DNA of 12,341 nt, from the NCBI GenBank assembly GCA_900546635.1, contig URDS01000061.1:1-12341 (forward strand). The letters are read 5' to 3'. Positions 1 through 7,420 of the stretch are shown one piece after another; within the stretch, counting starts at the first letter, position 1; the number at the start of each line of letters is the position of its first letter. Made by a program: the position numbers and the translations under genes. The notes beneath the pieces are model-generated. The model worked only from the letters and a program-made list of their open reading frames with translations. It did no database searches and was not told where the DNA came from. Source of the DNA: an uncultured Eubacteriales bacterium. Lineage in GTDB: Bacteria > Bacillota > Clostridia > Oscillospirales > CAG-272.

Positions 1-37
1 AACCCCAATCGGCTGAAAAATTTTAATCGGTTTATCA

Positions 38-77
38 AAATCGCCCCCGTCTCGTATACGCGAAACGAGGGCGATTT
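38..77. terminator. Inverted repeat, possible terminator of an upstream gene
   Basis: Positions 38-50 pair with 65-77 as a 13-bp stem with one C/A mismatch and a 14-base loop. No strong T tract follows on the plus strand, so intrinsic termination is uncertain. It may end a gene lying left of the window or one arriving on the minus strand. Confidence 0.4.
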
Positions 78-129
78 CAGCCTACAAACGGTTTTTATTT
101 TTCTCGGAACAATCAAGACCGCTTTCGTG

Positions 130-190
130 CGCCGAAAAACAAAGTTTTTCGGCGATGAGGCGCACTCGTTCGCGCCGCCGCGCGTGAAGT
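130..190 (+). repeat. Diverged copy of the dispersed palindromic repeat (inner module only)
   Basis: Positions 130-154 form an 11-bp perfect stem (CGCCGAAAAAC / GTTTTTCGGCG) with loop AAA. It is followed by a GATG-then-GC-rich stretch (TCGTTCGCGCCGCCGCGC). The same order of hairpin, GATGgg and TCGYTCGCGCC occurs at 4116-4175 and, interrupted, at 10315-10502. Against the copy at 10315-10340 an A-T stem pair is replaced by C-G, a compensatory change that supports the hairpin. The outer GTTTACAAGGCGG palindrome of the other copies is absent here. No promoter for the next gene could be recognised between this repeat and 266. Confidence 0.6.
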
Positions 191-266
191 CGGCGCCGCG
201 CTGCGTATCCAAGGCAATCTACGCGCAAAACAAAAGATTCACCACGATGACGAATGAGGAAACGAT

Positions 267-3014
267 ATGAAAAAATTCGGTTTATACTTTTCAATTTTGC
301 TGATCGCGGCCGCGCTGGTCTCGGTTTCTGTATCGGCGGCCGAAAACGTTGTATTTGTGGACGTTTTATCCGGCAAGGCCGAATACAGCGGCCTTGCGCC
401 CGACAAACCCAAAAAGAACTTCGGCAATATAAGCGGCAATCAGGCGATGTCCGTACTCGGTGAGGCGGGCGGCACGATGGTCGTCACGGGCAAGGTGCTG
501 GCCGGCGGGAACTACACGTTTCCGGCAATGACCGGCCCCCTGACGATCACATCGCTCTATGACGGCATCGACTACCGCAATCCGCTCCCGGCCGACAATC
601 CGGCGAGCGGCTCCTTCAAAGCTGCCGGCGGCGCTGTATTAACGCTCGGCACCGATACGACCTTTACCGATATTATCTTATTCCAAGAAGCGGCGCAGAA
701 CACCATCCGCGTGCCGTCGGGACTGTCGCTGACGCTCACCGACTCGGTCATTTTGGCCACCAAATCCGGCAATGCCTACTACTGGGCGGTCGATGTAGAC
801 GAGGGCGGTACGCTCTACTGCACCGGGGACGCCTACGAAAAGCTGACCGTGACCGGCGAGGGCACAGTGGTTGTGGACGGCAAACCGCTTGCCGGTAAGG
901 AGAAAGATCCCAAAATCGGCATCACAAACGCGCTGTATTTTCTCGGCCTTGTCAAGGGATACGACGCGGGGGGCAATGACTTCGGCCTTGACAAAAACCT
1001 GAACCGCGCGGAGGCGATCGTTCAGATCGTGCGCTTTCTCGGCGCCGAGGAAGAAGCGCTTGCGGGCAGCTATTCCCTCTCCTTCACGGACATTCCCGAC
1101 TGGGCGCTTCCCTATATCGGCATCACCAGCGGCCGGAGCGACACCCTGTTTGACCCGGCCTCGGCGGTGGACGGCGCGCAGTTCCTGACGCTTTTGCTGC
1201 GCGCGATGGAATACAGCGACAAGGACGGCGATTTCGCCTGGGACAACCCCTTTTCGCTGGCAAACGAACTCGGTCTTGTACAAAGCGATCAAAAGCCCGA
1301 AAGCTTTTTGAGGGGGGATGCCTTTACGGCCTGCTACCATGCGCTCGGCGCAAAAGTCAAGAGCGGCGCGCGCCTTGAAGAAAAGCTGACCGCCGCCGGA
1401 GTCGTCACCGAACGGGCGCTCGCCTATGCAGAGCGCGTCGCGGGCGGCGAAACCCTTGTCGTCGCGTGTGTCGGCGACAGCATCACCGAGGGCTACGGCG
1501 CCTCCGACAAAAATGTCTACAGCTATCCCGCACAGCTTCAAAAGCTGCTCGGCAAGGGCTTTAAGGTCATCAACTGCGGAAAGTCGGCCTCCTATGTCCT
1601 GTCTCCCGAGTCGGCCTACAATGTGAAAAAAGAGAAGCCCGAACTTTGGTATCCGAACACCTCCGCCTATCAGTCGCTGATGACATCGGGCGCCGACATT
1701 GTGATCGTGATGCTCGGCACCAACGACGCGCAAAGCATGACGGCCAAAGCGGCGGAGGAAGAATTTATCGCGGACTACAAGTCGCTGATTGAGGACATCC
1801 GGGGAATGAAATCGAGCCCCGAAATCTATCTCTCGACCATGCTTCCCTCCGTCAACGGCATCGTACTGCATGTGCAGAGCACAACCTATACGCTCCCCGA
1901 CCTCATCCGAAGCATCGGCGAGACGCTTGATCTGCCCGTTATCGAAACCGGCAGTACGCTTCTTGACTACTGCAAGGTCATGCTGGCCTACAGCGACCGG
2001 CTGCATCCGACCGACGACTCCTATCCCGCGCTGGCCATCCATTTCTACAACAGCGTTTTCGGCTGCAAAAAGGCGCTGCCCGAAATTCCGACAGCGAGCG
2101 GGAACGTGGTATTCGTCTCGAATACCGGCAGTTTTGAAAACAGCGGCAAAAGTCCCGAGGACGCCGTGGACAGACTCGGCACCGCAGTCGCGATGCTCCG
2201 CGAGCGCGGCGGAACCGTTGTTGTCAGCGGCCCGCTCACAATGGCCGAAACCTACCTTGTTCCCTGCGGCGGCCCTGTAACGATTACGAGCGTGTACGAC
2301 GGCGTGGATTACCGCGCGCGCGCAAACGCGAAGCTGTCCGTAAACGGGAATCTGCATCTTGCGAGCGACCTTGTGATCGAAGCGCTTGATTTTTACGGGA
2401 TTCTGAGTTCGGCCAAAATCAACTGCTGCTACCACAACCTGACCGTCGGCGAGGGCGTGACCTGGACGGCGGCAAAAGACGGCATTGTACCGCTCGGCAT
2501 CAACGCGGGGTATATGGTGTATTCCGCCGTGATTTCGCCTGCGCTTGTTTCCTGCCATGCCGACTGTCAAATCACGATAAACAGCGGCGTCTGGTCGCTG
2601 TTCCGGGGCGGAAACTACCGCGGAAACGACAACGCGGTCATCGGAACCATTGATGAAAACGCCCGCGTATCCATTTGCATAAACGGCGGCGAATTTACCC
2701 TGTCCGGCGCCGCCGCGAGCGCCGCCTGCGGCATGAACGCCTGCGCGGGCGAGATTTATCTTGAAGTAAACGGCGGCAATTTCAAGGGCAGCCTCTTCGG
2801 CCTGCACGCGCTCGGCAGCAACACGACCGGCAAGGAAGCGCTGTTTGACGGCACTTTGACCGTGAAACTCACCGGCGGCGATCTGCAAAATTTCGGGTTG
2901 TACCACACGAAGGACACGCCGAAGCTGACCGGCACGGCCAAATTGATTCTTTCCGAAAGCATGGCAAAATACAAAAGCCTCCCCGGCTTTACCTCGGTGG
3001 AGATCATCAAATAA
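267..3014 (+). CDS. Secreted SGNH/GDSL esterase with SLH-like repeats and two beta-helix-like modules
   Basis: This is a 915-residue exported protein. The start at 267 follows GAGGA at 256-260 with a 6-base gap, and residues 1-25 form a Sec signal peptide ending near VSA-A. About residues 27-205 are a beta-helix-like module (NVVFV, GGTMVVTG, TITSLYDG motifs). About 214-370 resemble three S-layer-homology repeats, e.g. LGLVKGY and NRAEAIVQIV. About 395-600 are an SGNH hydrolase with GDS (Ser405), Gly438, GTND (Asn486) and DRLH (Asp577, His580), so the full catalytic set is visible. About 613-915 repeat the first module and extend it (GGTVVVSG, TITSVYDGVDYR). SGNH enzymes commonly remove acetyl or other acyl groups from polysaccharides; that role and wall attachment through the SLH-like part are inferred. 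It stands alone, with a terminator at 3080. The esterase fold is firm, the substrate unknown. Confidence 0.88.
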   Translation: MKKFGLYFSILLIAAALVSVSVSAAENVVFVDVLSGKAEYSGLAPDKPKKNFGNISGNQAMSVLGEAGGTMVVTGKVLAGGNYTFPAMTGPLTITSLYDGIDYRNPLPADNPASGSFKAAGGAVLTLGTDTTFTDIILFQEAAQNTIRVPSGLSLTLTDSVILATKSGNAYYWAVDVDEGGTLYCTGDAYEKLTVTGEGTVVVDGKPLAGKEKDPKIGITNALYFLGLVKGYDAGGNDFGLDKNLNRAEAIVQIVRFLGAEEEALAGSYSLSFTDIPDWALPYIGITSGRSDTLFDPASAVDGAQFLTLLLRAMEYSDKDGDFAWDNPFSLANELGLVQSDQKPESFLRGDAFTACYHALGAKVKSGARLEEKLTAAGVVTERALAYAERVAGGETLVVACVGDSITEGYGASDKNVYSYPAQLQKLLGKGFKVINCGKSASYVLSPESAYNVKKEKPELWYPNTSAYQSLMTSGADIVIVMLGTNDAQSMTAKAAEEEFIADYKSLIEDIRGMKSSPEIYLSTMLPSVNGIVLHVQSTTYTLPDLIRSIGETLDLPVIETGSTLLDYCKVMLAYSDRLHPTDDSYPALAIHFYNSVFGCKKALPEIPTASGNVVFVSNTGSFENSGKSPEDAVDRLGTAVAMLRERGGTVVVSGPLTMAETYLVPCGGPVTITSVYDGVDYRARANAKLSVNGNLHLASDLVIEALDFYGILSSAKINCCYHNLTVGEGVTWTAAKDGIVPLGINAGYMVYSAVISPALVSCHADCQITINSGVWSLFRGGNYRGNDNAVIGTIDENARVSICINGGEFTLSGAAASAACGMNACAGEIYLEVNGGNFKGSLFGLHALGSNTTGKEALFDGTLTVKLTGGDLQNFGLYHTKDTPKLTGTAKLILSESMAKYKSLPGFTSVEIIK

Positions 3015-3079
3015 GCCGTTCGGGGAAAATACGGTTTTATAAAAAAGCAGACGCCAATGGAGCGGTGAAACAAGAAGTT

Positions 3080-3114
3080 TTTAGAAGGACGGCTGCCGTC
3101 CTTCTAAATTTCTT
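3080..3114 (+). terminator. Intrinsic terminator after the SGNH esterase gene
   Basis: A 13-bp perfect stem (TTTAGAAGGACGG / CCGTCCTTCTAAA) with a CTG loop spans 3080-3108 and is followed by TTTCTT. It lies 65 bases past the stop codon. The T tract is short, so efficiency is uncertain. Confidence 0.75.
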
Positions 3115-3366
3115 AAAACAACGCTTAATGGGTGTTTGCTTTTTGTTTTACGGGGGCAAAACGCCCTCTTCAACGATCAAAATTTACAATGCGGCCACAT
3201 GCTGATGATTGTAACCGTTTGCGCTTCCGCACGAACCGCATATATAAAGCCGCCGCTTCGCATTCATTCTTCCGGAATACGCGCCGAGCGTATCCCGCTG
3301 CCACTTTTCAAACGGCGGAGTGAAGCATACGGATTTTCACGCAGGAGGTTTGTTTTACAACATATA
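3115..3366. other. Intergenic stretch without a recognisable gene
   Basis: Short open frames are present, but none has a ribosome site or protein-like composition. The only structure noted is an imperfect inverted repeat at 3274-3296 (ATACGC / GCGTAT core). AT content rises towards the promoter at 3367. Confidence 0.5.
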
Positions 3367-3395
3367 TTGACAAAAAATACTTCCTATACTATAAT
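3367..3395 (+). promoter_or_regulatory. Consensus sigma-A promoter for the zinc-ribbon membrane protein
   Basis: TTGACA at 3367-3372 and TATAAT at 3390-3395 are exact consensus hexamers separated by 17 bp. Transcription would start near 3402, giving a T-rich leader of about 80 bases. The leader carries TTGACC (3406-3411) and its complement GGTCAA (3442-3447), of unknown meaning. Confidence 0.85.
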
Positions 3396-3481
3396 AAAGG
3401 TAAAGTTGACCTATTTTTTGTTTTTTTATTTTTGATATATTGGTCAAAATCAACTATTCGATTGAAATGAATGGAGGAGTT

Positions 3482-4081
3482 ATGAATTTAGCGAAAGATT
3501 TACGCGCCTATCGATTCAGAAAAACATTTTTAAAATTCATAATTTGCATTGCATTATGGATTTCGTTAGGCATGGTATTCTATTTCTATAAAGATTCTGT
3601 TTTTCCATTTCATAAAACATATCAAATCATCTGTATAATTTTCATACCACTATTTTTAGCAATTCTTGCCGCGCTCAAATTAAAGCTATTCGATCATAGC
3701 TGGCAAGGTACGATTATTGCAGTAAAAATAAAAGAAGGCGTCGGAACTTTTTCTATAGGCGGTCGTCCGTGGCCTTATACGAAAAATGATATTATAATAA
3801 CGATAAGAAAAAATAACAAAAAGATTGTAGAGTATACCCCTATGTCGTTGGGCGTAAAAGAGAGAACATGGATAGATCCATACGTTGTGGGGAAAATCGA
3901 AAATCACATTGACGAATACGGTATTGGAGACAGCGTATACCACTTTTATGGGTTTGATTATTTATTTCATGTGCACAAATCGCCTCTCTCAACCTGCCGC
4001 TGCATTGTTTGCGGAGAAAAAAACGATACGAATCGGGCAACCTGTTGGAATTGCAATCATTCATTGATACAATCAATTTAA
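3482..4081 (+). CDS. Unrecognised membrane protein with C-terminal zinc ribbon
   Basis: The product is 199 residues. The ATG at 3482 is chosen because GGAGGAG (3473-3479) lies just before it; an in-frame TTG at 3440 has no ribosome site. Two hydrophobic segments lie at about 14-33 and 43-62. A mostly polar domain, probably beta-rich, follows (GTIIAVKIKEG, then GIGDSVYHFYGF near 145-157). The C-terminus has C174-x2-C177 and C188-x2-C191, a zinc-ribbon-like pair. I do not recognise the family; the middle part loosely recalls small beta-barrel domains such as DUF3592, but this is weak. The gene is much more AT-rich than the esterase and transporter genes, which suggests a different origin. It is transcribed from the promoter at 3367, and its stop codon overlaps the first base of the repeat at 4081. 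Confidence 0.8.
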   Translation: MNLAKDLRAYRFRKTFLKFIICIALWISLGMVFYFYKDSVFPFHKTYQIICIIFIPLFLAILAALKLKLFDHSWQGTIIAVKIKEGVGTFSIGGRPWPYTKNDIIITIRKNNKKIVEYTPMSLGVKERTWIDPYVVGKIENHIDEYGIGDSVYHFYGFDYLFHVHKSPLSTCRCIVCGEKNDTNRATCWNCNHSLIQSI

Positions 4082-4234
4082 GGTGTTTACAAGGCGGCAC
4101 ATATCCGCCTTCTTCCGCCGCAAAACCAAGGTTTTGCGACGATGGGACGCGTTCGCTCGCGCCGTCGCGCCGCCTCAGCGGCACTCGCGCGTCTGTAAGG
4201 TGTTTACAAGGCGGCACATGTCCGCCTTGTAAAC
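4081..4234 (+). repeat. Dispersed palindromic repeat element, most complete copy
   Basis: The element begins with AGGTGTTTACAAGGCGG then CACATATCCGCCTT. Next comes a hairpin at 4116-4141 (CGCCGCAAAACC / GGTTTTGCGACG, one mismatch), then a GC-rich TCGCTCGCGCC stretch. It ends with a second copy of the first motif at 4197-4234. That last copy is a perfect hairpin: GTTTACAAGGCGG at 4202-4214, loop CACATGT, and the complement at 4222-4234. Positions 4193-4239 are identical over 47 bases to the reverse complement of 12294-12340. Related copies lie at 10280-10502 and 130-190. The element starts on the last base of the preceding stop codon. No protein is credible on either strand. Confidence 0.88.
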
Positions 4235-4274
4235 GTATTGTATTTGCGATTTTCACTTCTTTGACAGACTGTAT

Positions 4275-4309
4275 TGACTTCGCTTTTCAAGTGAAGTCAG
4301 TTTTGTTTT
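4275..4309 (+). terminator. Intrinsic terminator downstream of the zinc-ribbon gene and repeat
   Basis: TGACTTCGCTT (4275-4285) pairs with AAGTGAAGTCA (4289-4299) as an 11-bp stem with one G-T pair and loop TTC. GTTTTGTTTT follows. It would end transcripts that read through the repeat. From here to the promoter at 4510 I see no gene. Confidence 0.8.
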
Positions 4310-4509
4310 CGGCTGCATTCTTTCATTGCCCGTTTTTACCGGTTTTGTTCACTTTTACGTTCTCCTTGCGTGCGCCCCTGACGGCGCTCGCGTACCGGCG
4401 CCCCTTCAGGACACGTATATTGGAGCCCTGTTTTGGGGCGCATTTCCGTCATTGCGATGATAAAAGTCTGCGCGCATTCTATGAACTTTGCAAACATTCA
4501 ATTACTAAA

Positions 4510-4538
4510 TTGACACAAACCGTTTCATATGGTATCAT
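4510..4538 (+). promoter_or_regulatory. Sigma-A promoter for the DUF4234-SHOCT gene
   Basis: TTGACA at 4510-4515 and TATCAT at 4533-4538 are separated by 17 bp. Transcription would start near 4545, about 45 bases before the ATG at 4590. Confidence 0.78.
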
Positions 4539-4589
4539 TTTAAAAAGGGGTTTACACAAACTTTCAAACAGAAATAGGAGAAAAGCACA

Positions 4590-5714
4590 ATGGAAGAAAA
4601 CAAAGTAAAAGTTTCAAAGTACAATCTGGCCGCGGGGATTCTTGTTCTGGTGTTGGCAATATTCTCTCTTTTCAGCTACATAACTTACAGAAAAATGATT
4701 CCATCTGAGCTATACGGTGTCGATGATATAATTAGACTCGCGCCTGTTTTTTGTTATCTGATTCTCGCCGTATCGCTGTTTATCAAGAAAAGAATCGGCC
4801 TGACGATCGGATTTTTGGGGCTGATTCTATTAACCTGCTATGATTTAACAACCTATATCGGCGCGGTCGGCGAGTACCTGTATATCTTCCGAAATATGCT
4901 GTCATTATTCACGTACATTTTGTCGATCGTGTCTTATGTGCTGTTATTTATAGCTTCCATTAAGCCTGATAAATTTACCAAGGCATGGTTTTTGCCTTTG
5001 CTGATCTTATGTATCTCCTTCGGAATCAATTTAGTAAACTATGTTTTAATCATTCCGTATGGATTTCCGATACAGAGAATATTAAATTCTCTTATACCCG
5101 ATATCATAGAGATCATCGCTGTTTATTTTATGAGTCTGTGGACTGTATTTCCCAATGGAATGATTAAAAAATCAGCGGCCAGCATCCATGATACCGGCGA
5201 TACGATGACAAATAACGCCGATCCCTTACTACTGCCGACTGAAGCCTATTGCAGCATGGTAAAACATGTTTTATTATTGTTCTTTACTTTCGGAATCTGG
5301 TACCTCGTTTGGATCTACAGGGTAACAAGCTGCTTAAACGTTGTTAAAGATGAAGAAAAACGCAACCCTGCAACCAAATTGTTGCTTTGTATGTTTATTC
5401 CGTTTTACGGGATCTACTGGACATACAAGAGCGCACAGCGTATCGATAAGCTGGCAAAGCAAAAGGGGCTTGCTTCTGACAGCGCGACGCTTTGCTTGAT
5501 AATGGCTATTTTCCTGCCTATTATTGCGCCTATTTTGATGCAGGATAAAATCAATAATATTATAACAGCCAAAAAAGCGGCGCCGGTATATCAGCAGGGG
5601 GAAGTTCATACCGATGTAACAAACGAACTGAAAAACTATAAAGAATTGCTTGACAACGGTATTATTACACAGGAAGAATTTGAAGCAAAGAAAAAACAAT
5701 TACTGAATCTTTAA
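4590..5714 (+). CDS. Polytopic membrane protein with DUF4234 and SHOCT domains
   Basis: The product is 374 residues. AGGAG at 4576-4580 with a 9-base gap supports the ATG at 4590. About residues 14-190 hold roughly six hydrophobic helices. About 220-315 match the DUF4234 pattern (FTFGIWYLVWIYRVTSCLN, then further helices including FIPFYGIYWTY). The last 30 residues are a SHOCT domain (ELKNYKELLDNGIITQEEFEAKK split over 345-374), a short helical tail found at the ends of many bacterial proteins. No enzymatic motif is visible, so the role is unknown; DUF4234-SHOCT proteins are commonly uncharacterised. The gene has its own promoter and terminator. Its base composition is intermediate, closer to the AT-rich gene upstream than to the transporter operon. 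Confidence 0.85.
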   Translation: MEENKVKVSKYNLAAGILVLVLAIFSLFSYITYRKMIPSELYGVDDIIRLAPVFCYLILAVSLFIKKRIGLTIGFLGLILLTCYDLTTYIGAVGEYLYIFRNMLSLFTYILSIVSYVLLFIASIKPDKFTKAWFLPLLILCISFGINLVNYVLIIPYGFPIQRILNSLIPDIIEIIAVYFMSLWTVFPNGMIKKSAASIHDTGDTMTNNADPLLLPTEAYCSMVKHVLLLFFTFGIWYLVWIYRVTSCLNVVKDEEKRNPATKLLLCMFIPFYGIYWTYKSAQRIDKLAKQKGLASDSATLCLIMAIFLPIIAPILMQDKINNIITAKKAAPVYQQGEVHTDVTNELKNYKELLDNGIITQEEFEAKKKQLLNL

Positions 5715-5745
5715 AAACAAAAGCCCGCAAACCCAAACCAAAAAC

Positions 5746-5793
5746 AACCCGGCAAAGCCGCCTTTCCTTGCGGCTTTGCCGGGTTTTATTTTT
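5746..5793. terminator. Strong bidirectional terminator between convergent genes
   Basis: A 16-bp perfect stem (AACCCGGCAAAGCCGC, 5746-5761, pairing with 5770-5785) has an 8-base loop. TTTTATTTTT follows on the plus strand. The minus-strand exit reads TGTTTTTGG, so it can also end the transporter operon arriving from the right. Confidence 0.92.
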
Positions 5794-5867
5794 GTAAAAG
5801 ACCGGTTTCAGCGACTTGCTTACAGTCCCTTTTTCAATAATGCGCGCGTCCACGTTTTCCGAAAGAC

Positions 5868-5891
5868 GCAAAGCGGTCAAGGCCGCTTTGC
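5868..5891 (-). repeat. Inverted repeat spanning the stop codon of the DUF624 gene
   Basis: GCAAAGCGG (5868-5876) and CCGCTTTGC (5883-5891) form a perfect 9-bp stem around TCAAGG, which contains the minus-strand TGA stop. No T tract follows, so it is more likely an mRNA-end structure than a terminator. Confidence 0.6.
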
Positions 5892-6554
5892 AAGGCGGGA
5901 ATCGATGACCGCGCCGGTCTCCGAGCAGATAGAGAGCGCCGTCAGAGAAAACACGCAGAGCAGCATAAGCGGAATCATATACGTGGTCAAAAACACGCAC
6001 AACACGAGCAATAAACCGCCCGTCGCCAAAATCCGCAGCGTACTTTTCCATTCCACCCCAAGCAAAATAAACGCATTCTTCAGCGCGCTGCCCACGCACA
6101 AATCAAGCACGCACAACTGCGCGAAAAAGTAGGCTTGCAGCAGAAAGACCGCCAAACTGAAAATCAGCAGCAGCGCATAAAACGCGGCTTCATTCCCTGT
6201 AAAAAGATACACATACCCCGCGATAGACAGCGGCGCGGCGGTCGTCAGGAGCCAAACGCCGAGCTTACCCCAAAAATGCGCCTTGAACTCCGCAAAAAAG
6301 GTCGGAAAAATCTCCACTGACGGCGCGCGCCGCGTCCATTTCATCAGCACCGCCATAAGCCCGCTGTAGGCGGCGGGAATCGTAACCACCGGCAGACACA
6401 GCAAAATGAACAGCAGATTCAGCAAAATCATCTGCAAATAATGGCTGCGGAGAACAAACCAAAACAGACCGGTTCCGCTTTTCGGAATCTGCGCCGCGTC
6501 GCAGCGGCGGTTGCCGAAGGTCGCATCCTGTACAATTTTTTTAAATTTGCCCAT
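5877..6554 (-). CDS. DUF624 (YesL-like) membrane protein
   Basis: The product is 225 residues and matches the usual length and layout of YesL/DUF624 proteins. These are small multi-helix membrane proteins routinely encoded beside CUT1 sugar importers in Firmicutes, as in the Bacillus yes cluster. The N-terminal part has the typical GLFWFVLRSHYLQMILLNLLF-like start (about 28-48), with hydrophobic segments near 40-70, 100-120, 124-148 and 172-205. The start lies one base after the stop of the upstream permease gene, with AAAGGG inside that gene's end as ribosome site, so translation is probably coupled. The family's role is not established; helping transporter assembly or regulation is often assumed. 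It is the last gene of the operon. Confidence 0.85.
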   Translation of the reverse strand: MGKFKKIVQDATFGNRRCDAAQIPKSGTGLFWFVLRSHYLQMILLNLLFILLCLPVVTIPAAYSGLMAVLMKWTRRAPSVEIFPTFFAEFKAHFWGKLGVWLLTTAAPLSIAGYVYLFTGNEAAFYALLLIFSLAVFLLQAYFFAQLCVLDLCVGSALKNAFILLGVEWKSTLRILATGGLLLVLCVFLTTYMIPLMLLCVFSLTALSICSETGAVIDSRLAKRP

Positions 6555-6555
6555 T

Positions 6556-7407
6556 TTAACCCTTTACAGCGCCCGCGGTCAAGCCCTCTACCATATACTT
6601 CTGAAAGAAAACAAACAAAAGCACAATCGGCAGGCTGCCCGCCACGGAGAACGCCATCAGCGAACCGTAATCGTTGGAATACTCGCCCATAAAGCTCTGC
6701 GCAAGGCCGACCGCCAGCGTGCGCTTGGCGTCGGTTTTGGCAATGGTAAGCGCCATCAGATAATCGTCCCATGCGTTCAGGAACGTGTAAATCGCGACAG
6801 CAACCAGACCGGGCAGCACCAGCGGCAGTATGATCTGCACCATAGTGCGCAGCCTTCCCGCGCCGTCGATCTTCGCCGATTCGTCAAGCGCGGTGGGGAC
6901 CGTATCGAAAAAGGATTTCAAAAGCGTAATCGACAGCGGCAGCGCAAAGGTTACATCGGCAAGAATCATGCCGCGGTAGGTATCCAGCATTCCCCACTGC
7001 TTGTAAAACGTATAGAGCGAGACCAGGATAACCACAATCGGGAACATCTGCACCGACTGTACGGCGCTGAGCACGGCGCCCTTGCCGTGAAACTTAAAGC
7101 GGGAAAAGGAGTAGGCGGCGGGAATGGCGATCAACAGCGCCGCAAGCACCGTTCCGCCCGACACGATAAAGCTGTTGCGGAAATAGCCGATGTATTTTGC
7201 CTGTGAGAATATCTTGATATAGTTCTCAATGGTAAAATCTTTCGGGTAAAAGGCAACGTCGTCAAGGCTTATCAGCGCGTAGTACGGTCTTACCGAGCCG
7301 ATGAGCATCCAGTAGACCGGGAAGAGCAAAATGAGAATCAGCGCGGCTATGGCTATGTACTTGACCGCGGCGCCGGCTGTTTTTTTCGCAGTACCGACTT
7401 TTGTCAT
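6556..7407 (-). CDS. CUT1 carbohydrate ABC transporter permease, MalG-type
   Basis: The product is 283 residues, typical for MalG/LacG-like permeases. About six hydrophobic helices are visible, starting at residues 16-36. The ATPase-contact loop is at about 173-200 (ALDESAKIDGAG, then ILPLVLPG), matching the family EAA signature. The C-terminus is typical too (FFQKYMVEGLTAGAVKG, ending in the conserved GAVKG). The ATG at 7407 is chosen over upstream ATGs because AAAGGGGG precedes it with a suitable gap; this leaves 13 bases after the stop of the other permease. It forms the membrane channel with the MalF-type partner. No ATPase gene is present in the window. Confidence 0.93.
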   Translation of the reverse strand: MTKVGTAKKTAGAAVKYIAIAALILILLFPVYWMLIGSVRPYYALISLDDVAFYPKDFTIENYIKIFSQAKYIGYFRNSFIVSGGTVLAALLIAIPAAYSFSRFKFHGKGAVLSAVQSVQMFPIVVILVSLYTFYKQWGMLDTYRGMILADVTFALPLSITLLKSFFDTVPTALDESAKIDGAGRLRTMVQIILPLVLPGLVAVAIYTFLNAWDDYLMALTIAKTDAKRTLAVGLAQSFMGEYSNDYGSLMAFSVAGSLPIVLLFVFFQKYMVEGLTAGAVKG

Positions 7408-7420
7408 CGTTGCGCCCCCT

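Noticed and set aside
678..2906. A 742-codon open frame antisense to the SGNH esterase gene
   Set aside because: The plus-strand gene has a signal peptide, ribosome site and a full SGNH motif set. The antisense product is rich in Arg, Ala, Val and His with no recognisable domain, typical of the complement of a GC-rich gene.
3136..3435. Small plus-strand frames before the zinc-ribbon gene
   Set aside because: No ribosome site, and the frame runs through the consensus promoter at 3367-3395 into a T-rich leader.
4081..4234. A possible CRISPR array or integron attC site
   Set aside because: Only two spaced motif copies occur, without regular spacers or cas genes, and GTTTACA does not fit the GTTRRRY core of attC sites.
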